A stretch of DNA of 64,000 nucleotides from positions 18,262 through 82,261 of the forward strand of contig JANWIP010000001.1 in assembly GCA_025449845.1 (NCBI GenBank), written 5' to 3'. The DNA comes from Solirubrobacteraceae bacterium (GTDB lineage: Bacteria; Actinomycetota; Thermoleophilia; Solirubrobacterales; Solirubrobacteraceae). A program made the translations under genes and the position numbers. The notes below the pieces were generated by a model. It ran no database searches, was not told the DNA's origin, and saw only the letters and a program-made list of their open reading frames with translations. Below are positions 24,657-35,149 of the stretch, in pieces (the stretch's first letter is position 1; the number at the start of each line of letters is the position of its first letter).

Positions 24657-26660
24657 ATGGCAGTGCTAATCGCATCGGACCTGCACAAGGACATCGCCGG
24701 CAAACCATTGCTGCGCGGGGTCTCCTTCAAGCTTGAGCGCCGCGAGCGCATGACGATCGCCGGCCGCAATGGCGCGGGCAAGACAACGCTGCTGCGCATG
24801 CTCGCGAAGGAGACCGCGATCGATCGCGGCGAGCTGAGCCTCGCCAAGGGCGCGCGCGTGGCCCTGCACGACCAGCGCCCGCCGCGCGAGCGCAGAATGT
24901 CGCTGCGCGATTACGTGCTCTCGGGCTGCGCTGAGGAGTTGCGTGTGGAGGCGGAGCTGACGGAGTTAGAGCGGCGTATGGCCGAGGGTGCGCAGGACGA
25001 GGCCACGCTTGAGCGCTACGCCCGTGCGCAGGCTCGCCTGGATGCCTACGGCGGCTACCTGTGGCGCGACCGCGCCACCGTTATGACACGCGGTCTGGGC
25101 TTCAGCGAGCCGGATCTCGACCGCGGCCTTGACACCTTCTCCGGCGGGCAGCTGACCCGTGCTTCGCTGGCCCGCGCGCTGGCCACGGGCGCCGATGTGC
25201 TGCTGCTAGATGAGCCTACGAACCATCTCGACATCGAGTCGCTGGAGTGGCTTGAGCAGACGCTGGTGGGTCTCGACGCAGCGGTGGTACTGGTCGCGCA
25301 CGACCGCTGGTTCCTGGAGGCAGTGGGCACCGCGGTGCTGGAGCTCGAGGCTGGCCGCTCGCGCTTCTTCGCGGGCACCTGGCACCGCTGGCGTGCCGAG
25401 CAGGCCGCACGCGAGATGGCGCTAGGCAAGGCGATCGACAAGCAGCGTGCCGAGATCGAGCGCATGGAGCGCTTCATCGAGCGCTTCCGCTACAAGGCCA
25501 CGAAGGCGCGCCAGGCGCAGTCGCGGGTCAAGAAGCTGGCCAAAGTTGAGCGCATCGAGCGCGATCCAAAGGACGGTCAGGGGCTTGAATTCGCGTTCAA
25601 GGCACCGGAGCGCTCGGGAAGAGTGATCTTCGAGCTCAATGATGGGCTGATCCAGATCGGGGAGCCTGCGATCACGCTGATGGAGCATGTCGAACTGTGG
25701 CTCGAACGCGGCGAGCACGTCTCGCTGGTCGGCCCCAACGGTACCGGCAAGACCACCCTGATCGAGACGCTCGCCGGCAGGCGTGAGCTGGCCGCCGGCA
25801 AGCTCAGCACCGGCCATAACGTGAAAGTTGGCTACCTCTCCCAGCACGCCGAAGAGTTGGGCGCCGGCGGCCATCAAGGACAGAGCGTGCTGGAAGCCGC
25901 GCAGCGCGCCACGGGGCTCACCCCCAACAAGGCGCGCTCGTTGCTCGGCAGCTTTCTCTTTTCCGGCGAGGAGGCCGAGAAGCCATTGGATGGGCTCTCA
26001 GGTGGCGAGCGCCGCCGCCTTTCGCTCGCGATCCTCGTGCACTCCGGCGCCAACGTGCTGATCCTCGACGAGCCCACCAACCATCTCGACATCGAGTCCC
26101 GCGAGGCGTTGGAGGACGCCCTGGGCGCCTTCGAGGGCGCGATCCTGCTGGTCTCCCACGATCGCGCGCTGCTCGATGCGGTGGGTACCCGTACCGTGGC
26201 GATTGAGCAACGCACGCTGCAGAGCTATCTCGGGGGCTGGCCCGAGTACGTGCGAGTGCGCGAGGAGCGCCGCGCGGCTGGGGAAGACTTGCAGGGGCCT
26301 GTAAGGATCTCCACCAACGGCAAGGCGCCACAGAGCGGGAAAGAGTCAACGACCCAGCCTCAGAAGCCCAAGCCTGCCAAGTCTGCAGCCGCCTCCAAGA
26401 AGTCCATAGGACACCCCAAGGAGTCCACGGAGCCCTCCAAGCAGTCCTTGACGCCTTCTAAGAATCGCTTGCGTGAGCAGCAGAAGGCAGAGCGCGCGGT
26501 GGAAGCGGCCGAAGCGGCAATGCGCACCGTGGAGGATGAGCTGGCCGATCCCGCCCAATGGGCCAGCAAGTACGAGTCCGCTAAGTCCGAAGCACGCCAC
26601 ACCGCGGCGAAGCGGGCCGTCGAGCAGGCGTACGAGCACTTGGAGGCCCTTCAGGGATGA
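24657..26660 (+). CDS. ABC-F family ATPase (translation/antibiotic-resistance type)
   Basis: 667 aa from ATG 24657. Two ABC domains without TM segments: Walker A GRNGAGKTTL and GPNGTGKTTL, signatures FSGGQLTRASLARAL and LSGGERRRLSLAI, Walker B LLLDEPTNHLD and LILDEPTNHLD. The inter-domain linker (about 250-320) is helical and Arg/Lys-rich (KATKARQAQSRVKKL), as in ribosome-binding P-site extensions. The C-terminus has a Lys/Ser/Pro-rich stretch (KSAAASKKSIGHPKEST) and a coiled-coil. ABC-F proteins act on the ribosomal E site. The start is probably leaderless. Confidence 0.92.
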   Translation: MAVLIASDLHKDIAGKPLLRGVSFKLERRERMTIAGRNGAGKTTLLRMLAKETAIDRGELSLAKGARVALHDQRPPRERRMSLRDYVLSGCAEELRVEAELTELERRMAEGAQDEATLERYARAQARLDAYGGYLWRDRATVMTRGLGFSEPDLDRGLDTFSGGQLTRASLARALATGADVLLLDEPTNHLDIESLEWLEQTLVGLDAAVVLVAHDRWFLEAVGTAVLELEAGRSRFFAGTWHRWRAEQAAREMALGKAIDKQRAEIERMERFIERFRYKATKARQAQSRVKKLAKVERIERDPKDGQGLEFAFKAPERSGRVIFELNDGLIQIGEPAITLMEHVELWLERGEHVSLVGPNGTGKTTLIETLAGRRELAAGKLSTGHNVKVGYLSQHAEELGAGGHQGQSVLEAAQRATGLTPNKARSLLGSFLFSGEEAEKPLDGLSGGERRRLSLAILVHSGANVLILDEPTNHLDIESREALEDALGAFEGAILLVSHDRALLDAVGTRTVAIEQRTLQSYLGGWPEYVRVREERRAAGEDLQGPVRISTNGKAPQSGKESTTQPQKPKPAKSAAASKKSIGHPKESTEPSKQSLTPSKNRLREQQKAERAVEAAEAAMRTVEDELADPAQWASKYESAKSEARHTAAKRAVEQAYEHLEALQG

Positions 26661-26688
26661 GCGCGCGCGGTATCTAGACTGAGGTGCT

Positions 26689-27051
26689 GTGACCGATCAC
26701 GTCAAGACGGCCCGCAATGTGGCGATCATTCTGCTGATCGCCGCTGCCGTGCAGTTTCTGCCCGGAGGCAGTCAGGCGGCCAACACGTTCGCGGCTGTGC
26801 TCTCCGTGATATTCGCGGCTGGCTTCGCCTACATGGGCGTAAGGCTTTACCGCGAACGTCGCGTGGACATCTATGGCCTGGGAGATCGCCAGCGTGGTCT
26901 GCTCTACGGCGCGCTCGCGGTTGGAGTGTTCGCCGCCGCCGCCCAGTCGCGCATGTGGCAGACGGGCTTCGGCGAGTTTGTCTGGTTTGTGCTGGTTGGC
27001 ATGGTCGTGTACACGCTGGTGGCCGTCTACCGCTACGCGCGCACGTATTGA
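26689..27051 (+). CDS. Small polytopic membrane protein of unknown function
   Basis: 120 aa from GTG 26689, 8 nt after the -10 TAGACT (26675-26680), so probably leaderless. Four hydrophobic segments: about 9-25, 34-50, 66-80 and 92-110. A conserved-looking RLYRERRVDIYGLGDRQRGLLYG loop lies between TM2 and TM3. Not recognised as a named family. It is followed 31 bp later by uvrC in the same direction. Confidence 0.75.
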   Translation: MTDHVKTARNVAIILLIAAAVQFLPGGSQAANTFAAVLSVIFAAGFAYMGVRLYRERRVDIYGLGDRQRGLLYGALAVGVFAAAAQSRMWQTGFGEFVWFVLVGMVVYTLVAVYRYARTY

Positions 27052-27082
27052 GCCTCGTCGACCGAAGCAGGGAGACGCTCGC

Positions 27083-28972
27083 ATGAGCGAGCATCCCCTT
27101 TTAGGCCAGCGCCGTAACCTGCCTGAGGAGCCGGGCGTGTACCTCTTCCGCGACGTGAAGGGTCGCGTGATCTACGTGGGCAAGGCCAAGTCGATCCGCA
27201 AGCGGGTGGCCTCGCACTTCTCCAAGGCACAGGTCCCCTCAAGCCCCGGTCACGCGGAGATGGTGGCCAGCGTGGAGAACATCGAGTGCCTGGTGGTGGC
27301 GAGCGAGGCGGAGGCGCTGCTGGCGGAGCAGAGCTTCATCAAGCAGTATCGCCCGCGCTTCAACATCCGCCTGCGCGACGACAAGTCCTACCCCTTCATC
27401 GCGATCTCTCTGGATGAGGACTTTCCGCGCGTCTATTTCACGCGCGAGCGCCACCGTCCCGGTCGGGCCTACTTCGGCCCCTACTCAAATGCCAAGCGCG
27501 TCAGGGGCACGCTGGATCTGCTGACCAAAGTGTTCATGTTCCGCTCCTGTACGGGCCCGGAGCCGGGCCGGCGCAGCGGCAGTCCCTGTCTGGATTACTA
27601 CATCAAGCGCTGCGAGGCACCTTGTGTGGACTATGTCTCCAAGGCGGAATACCGCCACAGCATCGACGGGGTGATCGACTTCCTCTCGGGGCGCTTCAAG
27701 GCGATCGAGCATGACCTCGAAACACGTATGCGCGCAGCCGCGGCCGCGCAGGAGTTCGAGCAGGCGACGCTTGAGCGCAATCGCCTGCGCGCGGTGCACT
27801 CGCTGCTGCAGCGCCAGCGCGTGGCCAACGAGTCGGTGGGCACGCTCGACGCGGTGGCGATCGCGGTGGATGGCAAGGACGCCAACGCACAGGTCTTCCA
27901 GGTGCGCGACGGGGTGCTCTCCGACCGCCAGTCCTTCTATCTGGCGAATGAGACCGAGCGCGAGGTGGCGGAGGTGGCGGAGGAGTTCATGCTGCAGTAC
28001 TACGCGGGGCATATGTCGATACCCGCGCAGATCGTCGTGCAGCGGGATCTCGCAACCGACCATGGCTCGGCAAGCACAGCGCTCGCCGAGGCCCTAACCG
28101 CCAGGCGCGGTGGGCGCGTGGAGCTGCGCGTGGCCGAGCGCGGCGACAAGCGCCGCATCCTTGAGCTGGCCGAACGCAACGCGCGTCTGGCGCTCGATCA
28201 GGAGCGCCTACGCGACGAGCGCCGCCGCCAGAGCCGCGTGGATGCGCTGGAGGGCCTGCAGCAGGCGCTCAGTCTGGACACGCTGCCGGTAAGGATCGAG
28301 TGCTTTGACATCTCCAATCTCGGCGGCACCCACACGGTGGCCGCGATGGTGGTGTTTGAGGGTGGGGCGCCGAAGAAGAGCGACTACCGACGCTTCACGA
28401 TCCGCACGATTCAAGACCCCGCCCGCCCCGATGACTACGCGGCGATGGCCGAGGTGCTCAGCCGCCGCTTCGCACGCTGGGAGCACCAGGCCGATGTCTC
28501 TCCCCACGACCCCCACTACGACGCCAGCTTCGCGGCGCTGCCCAATGTGGTCGTGATCGACGGTGGGCGCGGTCAGCTGACAGCCGGCCTGAAACCGCTA
28601 CGAGGCTTCAGGCAGCGCGGTGTCACAGTGGTCTCGCTGGCCAAGCGCATCGAGGAGGTGTTCGTGCCCGGTCGCGCCGCGCCGCTGGTGCTCGACCACT
28701 CCACCCCCGAGCTCCAGCTCTTGCAGCGAGTGCGCGACGAGGCCCACCGTTTCGCCATCACCCACCACCGCACCCGCCGCGACCGCGCGATGACAGGCTC
28801 GCTGCTCGATGACCTCCCGGGCGTTGGCCCCGCGCGCAAGCGCGCTCTGCTGACCCACTTCGGCTCCCCCGAGGGGGTCTTGGCCGCCTCCAGCGAGGAG
28901 CTTCAGGCCGTACCGGGACTGCCCGCCAAGCTGGCCAGAGAGCTGCACGCCTCGCTGCACCGAGCTGGCTGA
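27083..28972 (+). CDS. uvrC: Excinuclease ABC subunit C
   Basis: 629 aa from ATG 27083 (GCAGGGAGACG upstream). The GIY-YIG domain starts PGVYLFRDVKGRVIYVGKAKSIRKRV. Next come the Cys region CTGPEPGRRSGSPCLDYYIKRCEAPC (4 Cys), the UVR motif (about 200-235) and the RNase-H-like nuclease with ECFDISNLGGTHTVAAMVVFE and VIDGGRGQL. It ends with helix-hairpin-helix motifs (DLPGVGPARKRALLTHFG). It makes the dual incisions in nucleotide excision repair with UvrAB. The first gene of the conserved uvrC-rapZ order. Confidence 0.97.
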   Translation: MSEHPLLGQRRNLPEEPGVYLFRDVKGRVIYVGKAKSIRKRVASHFSKAQVPSSPGHAEMVASVENIECLVVASEAEALLAEQSFIKQYRPRFNIRLRDDKSYPFIAISLDEDFPRVYFTRERHRPGRAYFGPYSNAKRVRGTLDLLTKVFMFRSCTGPEPGRRSGSPCLDYYIKRCEAPCVDYVSKAEYRHSIDGVIDFLSGRFKAIEHDLETRMRAAAAAQEFEQATLERNRLRAVHSLLQRQRVANESVGTLDAVAIAVDGKDANAQVFQVRDGVLSDRQSFYLANETEREVAEVAEEFMLQYYAGHMSIPAQIVVQRDLATDHGSASTALAEALTARRGGRVELRVAERGDKRRILELAERNARLALDQERLRDERRRQSRVDALEGLQQALSLDTLPVRIECFDISNLGGTHTVAAMVVFEGGAPKKSDYRRFTIRTIQDPARPDDYAAMAEVLSRRFARWEHQADVSPHDPHYDASFAALPNVVVIDGGRGQLTAGLKPLRGFRQRGVTVVSLAKRIEEVFVPGRAAPLVLDHSTPELQLLQRVRDEAHRFAITHHRTRRDRAMTGSLLDDLPGVGPARKRALLTHFGSPEGVLAASSEELQAVPGLPAKLARELHASLHRAG

Positions 28973-29022
28973 AATCACAAACAGGTGGCACGGATGTCCG
29001 CCAAGCGCGCGACAATTACGGC

Positions 29023-29973
29023 TTGAGCGTGATCAGGCCAAGACCCAAGCGTCCGCTGCTGTCCTCCGCTCGCGGTAAGCCGGCGGGGGAGTCGCGCTTG
29101 CAGGACCTGGTGATCATCACGGGTTTCTCGGGGGCGGGCAAGTCGACCGCCATGAACGTCTTCGAGGACGCGGGCTACTTCTGTGTGGACAACCTGCCCC
29201 CGGAGATGATCCGCTCGCTGGTGGAGCTGTTCATGCACGAGGGCTCCAAGGTGGAACGCGCGGCGGTGGTGTCAGATGTGCGCGGCGGGGTCTACTTCGA
29301 GGCCTTGCAGGCGGTGGTGGAGGAACTGGACGCGCTCGGGCTCACGCACCACACGCTGTTCCTGGAGGCGGCCGAACAGACGCTCGTCAACCGCTACAAG
29401 GAGACCCGCCGCCGTCATCCGCTGGCGCCCGATGGCAGTGTGGGGGAGGGGGTGACAGCGGAGCGCTCGCTGCTTGAGCCGCTGCGCAGCCGCGCCGATC
29501 TGGTGATCGACACCACCACGATGTCCGCCGCCACGCTGCGGGGCAAGATCGCAGATGAGCTGCTGCCCCGCCAGCACGCCACGCGCCTGGCGGTGACCTT
29601 CATGAGCTTCGGCTTCAAGCACGGCCCGCCGCGGGAGGAGGACCTGGCCTTCGATGTGCGCTTCCTGCCCAACCCGCACTACGAGCCCGAGCTGCGCGAT
29701 CTCACGGGGCGCGATCAGGCGGTGATCGACTACGTCGCCCGCGACGGGCGGCTGGGGGAGTTGTACGAGCGGCTGCACCCGCTGCTTGACTTTCTGCTGC
29801 CGCAGTACGTCGCGGAGGGCAAGTCACACCTCGTCATCGCGATCGGTTGTACGGGCGGGCGCCACCGCTCGGTGGCGATCGCCGAGCACCTTGCCGAGCG
29901 CTATCGAACCAACGAGGATCTGGTCGTGGCGCTGGCCCACCGGGATATCGACAAGCGCTCGCGCGACGCCTGA
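29023..29973 (+). CDS. rapZ: RNase adapter / nucleotide-binding protein RapZ (YvcJ)
   Basis: 316 aa from TTG 29023, 6 nt after a GACAAT -10, so probably leaderless; GTG 29029 is an alternative. The P-loop is IITGFSGAGKST, followed by CVDNLPPEMI. The C-terminal UDP-GlcNAc-type domain ends in VIAIGCTGGRHRSVAIAEHL, the family hallmark. RapZ binds nucleotides and, in Gram-negatives, targets sRNAs for RNase E. In actinobacteria it is normally followed by yvcK and whiA, but both are missing here: the next gene is gap. Confidence 0.93.
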   Translation: MSVIRPRPKRPLLSSARGKPAGESRLQDLVIITGFSGAGKSTAMNVFEDAGYFCVDNLPPEMIRSLVELFMHEGSKVERAAVVSDVRGGVYFEALQAVVEELDALGLTHHTLFLEAAEQTLVNRYKETRRRHPLAPDGSVGEGVTAERSLLEPLRSRADLVIDTTTMSAATLRGKIADELLPRQHATRLAVTFMSFGFKHGPPREEDLAFDVRFLPNPHYEPELRDLTGRDQAVIDYVARDGRLGELYERLHPLLDFLLPQYVAEGKSHLVIAIGCTGGRHRSVAIAEHLAERYRTNEDLVVALAHRDIDKRSRDA

Positions 29974-30023
29974 GCGCCGCTCGGGAGCTGCTCTGAAAAG
30001 GCCCATCCGAGGCCCATTGATAG

Positions 30024-31112
<1,089 letters not shown>

Positions 31113-31115
31113 GCG

Positions 31116-32318
31116 ATGAGGAGCCTCGATCAGCTCGACGTCAGCGGCCGTAAGGTGCTGGTGCGGGTGGATTTCAACGTGCCGCTGAAGCAAGGCGTCG
31201 AAGGCTCCGAGATCGCTGACGACACGCGCATCCGCGCCGCGCTGCCCACGATCGAAGAGCTGCGCGGCAAGGGCGCGAGGCTGGTGCTGGTCTCGCACTT
31301 GGGCCGCCCGGAAGGGCGCCCCGCGCCGGAGCTGTCCATGGCCCCGGTGGTGGCGCGTCTGCGCGAACTGCTGCCCGACGCCGACATCACGCTCGCCCCG
31401 CGGGTGGTGGGCGAGGAGGTGAGAGCGCACGCCGAAGCGCTCGGCGAGGGCGAGCTGCTGGTGCTGGAGAACGTGCGCTTTGAGCCGGGCGAGACCGACA
31501 ACGACCCCGACCTCGCCCGCGCGCTAGCGGAGCTGGCCGATATTTACGTCAACGATGCCTTTGGCGCGGCACATCGCGCACACGCGAGCACCGAGGGCGT
31601 GGCCCACCTGCTGCCCAACGCCGCGGGACGCCTGCTGGAACGCGAGGTCGCGACGCTCACCGAGATCCTTGAGCGCCCGCGTCGCCCCCTGGTGGCGGTG
31701 GTGGGTGGGGCCAAGGTGGCCGACAAGATCGCCGTCATCGACCGCTTCCTGGAGGTGGCCGACACGGTGATCATCGGCGGCGCCATGTGCTTCCCCTTCC
31801 TCTGCGCTCAAGGCCATGCGGTAGGCGACTCGCTGTGCGATGACGAAGACGTGGAGCACGCCCGCCGCGTGCTCGCGCAGGCCGCCGGCGCGGGCCAAGC
31901 CGATCTCGAACTGCCCAGCGATCTGATCATCGCCGAGCGCTTCTCGGCTGAGTCACCGGCGCGCGAGCTCGACGGCGTGGATGTGCCGGAGGGCTGGATG
32001 GGCCTTGATATCGGCCCCGCCACGGCAAGCCGCTACGCCACCGTGATCGAGCAGGCGGGCACGGTCTTCTGGAACGGTCCGATGGGAGCCTTCGAGATGA
32101 CTCCCTTCGCCGCGGGCACCCGCGCCGTGGCGGAGGCGATGGCGAGAGCCAAGGGCCTGACCGTCGTCGGTGGCGGGGACTCGGCGGCGGCGCTGGCGCA
32201 GTTCGGCATGGAGGACCAGGTCGATCACCTCTCAACCGGCGGGGGAGCCACCTTGGAGCTGGTCGAGGGCAAGCCCCTCCCGGGTGTGCAGGCACTGAAT
32301 GGCGCAGGGGTGCTGTGA
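31116..32318 (+). CDS. pgk: Phosphoglycerate kinase
   Basis: 400 aa from ATG 31116. Conserved VLVRVDFNVPL, SHLGRPEG, VNDAFGAAHRAHAST and the C-terminal nucleotide-binding WNGPMGAFE and GGGDSAAAL are present. It catalyses ATP formation from 1,3-bisphosphoglycerate. It overlaps tpiA in a TGATG junction. Length is normal for the family. Confidence 0.97.
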   Translation: MRSLDQLDVSGRKVLVRVDFNVPLKQGVEGSEIADDTRIRAALPTIEELRGKGARLVLVSHLGRPEGRPAPELSMAPVVARLRELLPDADITLAPRVVGEEVRAHAEALGEGELLVLENVRFEPGETDNDPDLARALAELADIYVNDAFGAAHRAHASTEGVAHLLPNAAGRLLEREVATLTEILERPRRPLVAVVGGAKVADKIAVIDRFLEVADTVIIGGAMCFPFLCAQGHAVGDSLCDDEDVEHARRVLAQAAGAGQADLELPSDLIIAERFSAESPARELDGVDVPEGWMGLDIGPATASRYATVIEQAGTVFWNGPMGAFEMTPFAAGTRAVAEAMARAKGLTVVGGGDSAAALAQFGMEDQVDHLSTGGGATLELVEGKPLPGVQALNGAGVL

Positions 32319-33103
32319 TGGCCGCGGCGAAAGCGAAAACCACTCCCGCGCGTACGCCGCTGGTAGCTGGCAACTGGAAGATGTACAAGACCGAAAGCGA
32401 CGCCGAGGAGTACATCCAGGCGCTGCTGCCTCGCGTAGCGGCGGTGAGCGGGGTGGACGTGGCCATCTGCGTGCCTTTCACCGACCTGCGCGCGATGGTC
32501 GACTCCGCACGCGGCTCGCGCGTGGAGGTGTACGCGCAGAACATGCACCACGAGCCCGAGGGCGCCTTCACGGGCGAGGTATCGGCGCCGATGCTGAGCG
32601 AGCTGGACGTGCGCGGCGTCGTGCTGGGCCACTCCGAGCGCAGGCAGCTGTTCGGCGAGAGCGACAAGGCGCTGGCGCTGAAGGTCCCCGTCGCGCTCGA
32701 CGCAGGTCTGCAGCCGATCCTGTGCGTAGGCGAGACCGAGCAGGAGCGTGACGGCGAAGACACCGAACGCAAGCTGCGCCAGCAGATCAAGGATGACCTC
32801 GGCAACGTCCCCGACGAGCGCCTGGCGGATGTCGTGATCGCCTATGAGCCGATCTGGGCGATCGGCACAGGCCGCGTGGCCACGCCAGAACAGGCCCAGG
32901 AGGCGATCGCCTTCATCCGGGCGCTCGTGGGCGATCGCAGCGCCGAGGCGGCGCAGCGCGTGCGCATCCTCTACGGCGGCTCGGTCAAACCCGAGAACGC
33001 GGCCGAGCTGCTGGCATTGCCGGATGTTGACGGGGCGCTCGTGGGTGGGGCCTCACTGCAGGCGGACGCCTTCGCGCAGATCGTCTCTGCCGCCACGCCA
33101 TGA
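32318..33103 (+). CDS. tpiA: Triose-phosphate isomerase
   Basis: 261 aa from ATG 32318, overlapping the pgk stop; GTG 32315 is the alternative. Catalytic residues are visible as NWKMY (Lys21), GHSERR (His) and AYEPIWAIGTG (Glu), and the phosphate loop is YGGSVKPEN. An eight-residue Ala/Lys/Thr N-terminal extension is present. It ends in an ATGA overlap with gpmI. No secG follows, unlike the usual tpiA-secG order. Confidence 0.97.
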   Translation: MAAAKAKTTPARTPLVAGNWKMYKTESDAEEYIQALLPRVAAVSGVDVAICVPFTDLRAMVDSARGSRVEVYAQNMHHEPEGAFTGEVSAPMLSELDVRGVVLGHSERRQLFGESDKALALKVPVALDAGLQPILCVGETEQERDGEDTERKLRQQIKDDLGNVPDERLADVVIAYEPIWAIGTGRVATPEQAQEAIAFIRALVGDRSAEAAQRVRILYGGSVKPENAAELLALPDVDGALVGGASLQADAFAQIVSAATP

Positions 33104-34698
33104 GCGAGCGGCTGCCGGCGGGGCCGACGGGATTGCCTGTCAGCGCGGGCGAGCCGTTGCCGGCGGGGCCGACGGAGCTGCCCGTCGGCGCGGTCTGCCT
33201 GGTGATCCTCGATGGCTGGGGCCTGGCGCCGGCCGGCCCCGGAAACGCGGTCTCGCTCGCGGACACCCCCGTGTTCGATGAGCTGTGGGCCACCTACCCC
33301 CACACACAGCTGACGGCCTGCGGGCGCGCGGTGGGCCTGCCCGATGGCCAGATGGGCAACTCCGAGGTGGGTCACCTCAACCTCGGCGCGGGTGCGGTGG
33401 TGCGCCAGGATCTGACGCGCATCGACGACGCCATCGCCGATGGCTCCTTCGCGGGCAACGAAGTGCTGCGCGAGGCGATGAGCAATGCCCCGCGCGTGCA
33501 CCTGGTCGGCCTGGTGTCCGACGGCGGCGTGCACGCGGGCCTCAGCCACCTGCAGGCGCTCATCCAGATGGCCGGGCAGCTGGGCGTGGAGGACCTGGTG
33601 CTGCACGCCTTCAGCGACGGCCGTGACACGCTGCCCAAGGCCGGCGCGGGCTATTTGGAGACAGTTGAAAGCTGGATGCAGGCGGCCGGCACGGGCCGGG
33701 TAGGCGATGTCATCGGCCGCTACTACGCGATGGATCGTGACCACCGCTGGGAGCGCATCCAGCAGGCGTATGACCTGCTGATGCACGGTAAGGCCGAGCA
33801 CCACGCAAATACCGCCAGCGAGGCCATCCGCGCCGCCTACGAGCGAGGCGAGACGGATGAGTTCATCCTCGCCACGACGGTCGGCACCGATGCCACGATC
33901 CGCCCCGGGGACTCAGTGGTGGCCTTCAACTTCCGCCCCGATCGCATGCGCCAGCTCACGCTGGCACTCACACAGCCAAGCTTTGGTGAGATCGATCGCC
34001 GAGGAGCGCAGGCAGTCGAGCGCTACAGCTGCATGACCGAGTACGAGGAGGACTGGACGCATCCGGTGGCCTTTCCCCCCGAACGCCCGCAGGTGACGCT
34101 CTCGGGCGTCCTCGCGGGCCACTCGATCCAGCAGCTGCACGTGGCCGAGACCGAGAAGTACCCGCACGTGACCTACTTCTTCAACGGCGGCGAGGAGACC
34201 CCTTACGCGGGTGAGCGCCGCGAGCTGGTGCCCTCGCCGCGCGATGTGCCCACCTACGACCATAAGCCCCAGATGAGCGCTCACGAGGCCGCCGGGGCGT
34301 TCGTGGCAGCCTGGCATGAGGACCAATCGCGCTTCGGCATCATCAACTTCGCCAACGCCGACATGGTCGGCCACACCGGCGTCATCCCCGCGGCGGTGGC
34401 GGCGGTGGAGACGGTCGACGCCTGCCTCGCCCAGGTCCTGAGGGCCGTCCACGAGAGCGGCGGAGCCTGCGTGATCACGGCCGATCATGGCAACGCCGAT
34501 CACATGCTGGAGCCCGACGGCAGCCCCAATACGGCCCACTCGCTGAACCCCGTCCCTTTGATCGTCACGGTGCCCGAGGTGGAGCTGCGCCAGAGCGGTG
34601 GCATCCTCGCGGACGTGGCCCCGACGGTGCTTGATCTGCTCGGTTTAGCGCGGCCAGCGCAGATGACCGGCTCTTCTTTGATAAACAACGCTAAATGA
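33100..34698 (+). CDS. gpmI: 2,3-bisphosphoglycerate-independent phosphoglycerate mutase
   Basis: 532 aa from ATG 33100. VILDGWGLAP starts the alkaline-phosphatase-like domain. The phosphoserine nucleophile is Ser88 in GQMGNSEVGH. FSDGRDT, FNFRPDRMRQL, DHKPQMSA and TADHGNADHM give the substrate and Mn sites. The first 30 residues hold a 15-residue tandem repeat (LPAGPTGLPV / LPAGPTELPV) absent from typical homologues. It completes the lower-glycolysis operon and is followed by a 25-bp gap to the doxX-like gene. Confidence 0.97.
   Translation: MSERLPAGPTGLPVSAGEPLPAGPTELPVGAVCLVILDGWGLAPAGPGNAVSLADTPVFDELWATYPHTQLTACGRAVGLPDGQMGNSEVGHLNLGAGAVVRQDLTRIDDAIADGSFAGNEVLREAMSNAPRVHLVGLVSDGGVHAGLSHLQALIQMAGQLGVEDLVLHAFSDGRDTLPKAGAGYLETVESWMQAAGTGRVGDVIGRYYAMDRDHRWERIQQAYDLLMHGKAEHHANTASEAIRAAYERGETDEFILATTVGTDATIRPGDSVVAFNFRPDRMRQLTLALTQPSFGEIDRRGAQAVERYSCMTEYEEDWTHPVAFPPERPQVTLSGVLAGHSIQQLHVAETEKYPHVTYFFNGGEETPYAGERRELVPSPRDVPTYDHKPQMSAHEAAGAFVAAWHEDQSRFGIINFANADMVGHTGVIPAAVAAVETVDACLAQVLRAVHESGGACVITADHGNADHMLEPDGSPNTAHSLNPVPLIVTVPEVELRQSGGILADVAPTVLDLLGLARPAQMTGSSLINNAK
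33113..33200 (+). repeat. 45-bp tandem duplication at the gpmI 5' end
   Basis: TGCCGGCGGGGCCGACGG begins at 33113 and again at 33158, an in-frame 45-bp period adding 15 residues before the first beta strand of gpmI. The downstream parts of the units have diverged (GTCAGCGCGGGC versus GTCGGCGCGGTC). Confidence 0.75.
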
Positions 34699-34723
34699 CC
34701 TTTTTAAGGGGGATGGGTTGCGC

Positions 34724-35110
34724 ATGAATGAGCAAGCTGCTGAGCCGGGGAAAAGCGCTGGTAGATCGAGAGCTCTGCTTGGCTTCTTTTTTATCGGCTC
34801 AGGCGTCAACCACTTCGTGATCCCCAAGGCCTACCGGCAGATCGTGCCGCCGGGCATCGGCGATCCCGCGACGCTCGTCACCGTCAGCGGCGTGGCCGAG
34901 GTGCTGGGCGGCGTGGGGGTCTTCCTGCCCGCCACCCGGCGACTCTCGGGTCTGGGACTGATAGCGCTGTTGGCGGCGATCTTCCCCGCCAACCTGCACA
35001 TGGCGCGCAACCCCGAGAAGTTCCACAAGATCCCCCGCTGGGCGCTGTATGCACGGCTGCCTTTGCAGCCTCTGGCGATGGTCTGGGCATGGAGGGCAAC
35101 CCGGCGCTAG
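34724..35110 (+). CDS. DoxX-like membrane protein
   Basis: 128 aa from ATG 34724, with AAGGGGGATGGG upstream; TTG 34718 is less likely. Hydrophobic segments: about 21-36 (LLGFFFIGSGVNHFV), 50-66, 73-92 and 105-124. The GFFFIGSGVNHFVIPKAYRQIVPP and FPANLHMARNP motifs are characteristic of DoxX/DUF4267-like proteins. Its function is unclear. The marR gene starts 40 bp after its stop, and the two may be co-transcribed. Confidence 0.82.
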   Translation: MNEQAAEPGKSAGRSRALLGFFFIGSGVNHFVIPKAYRQIVPPGIGDPATLVTVSGVAEVLGGVGVFLPATRRLSGLGLIALLAAIFPANLHMARNPEKFHKIPRWALYARLPLQPLAMVWAWRATRR

Positions 35111-35111
35111 C

Positions 35112-35138
35112 CCTTGGCGCTGCTATGTTCGCCAAGGA
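35112..35138 (+). promoter_or_regulatory. Hairpin overlapping the marR Shine-Dalgarno
   Basis: CCTTGGCG and CGCCAAGG pair over 8 bp with an 11-nt loop; the 3' arm includes the AAGG of the AAGGAGG ribosome binding site for ATG 35150. The hairpin could partly hide the SD, or as DNA could be an operator for autoregulation. Confidence 0.4.
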
Positions 35139-35149
35139 GGAAGCAAAGT

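Noticed and set aside
26873..27082. Upstream extension of uvrC from ATG 26873
   Set aside because: It overlaps the membrane-protein gene out of frame; UvrC homology begins just after ATG 27083, which has an SD.
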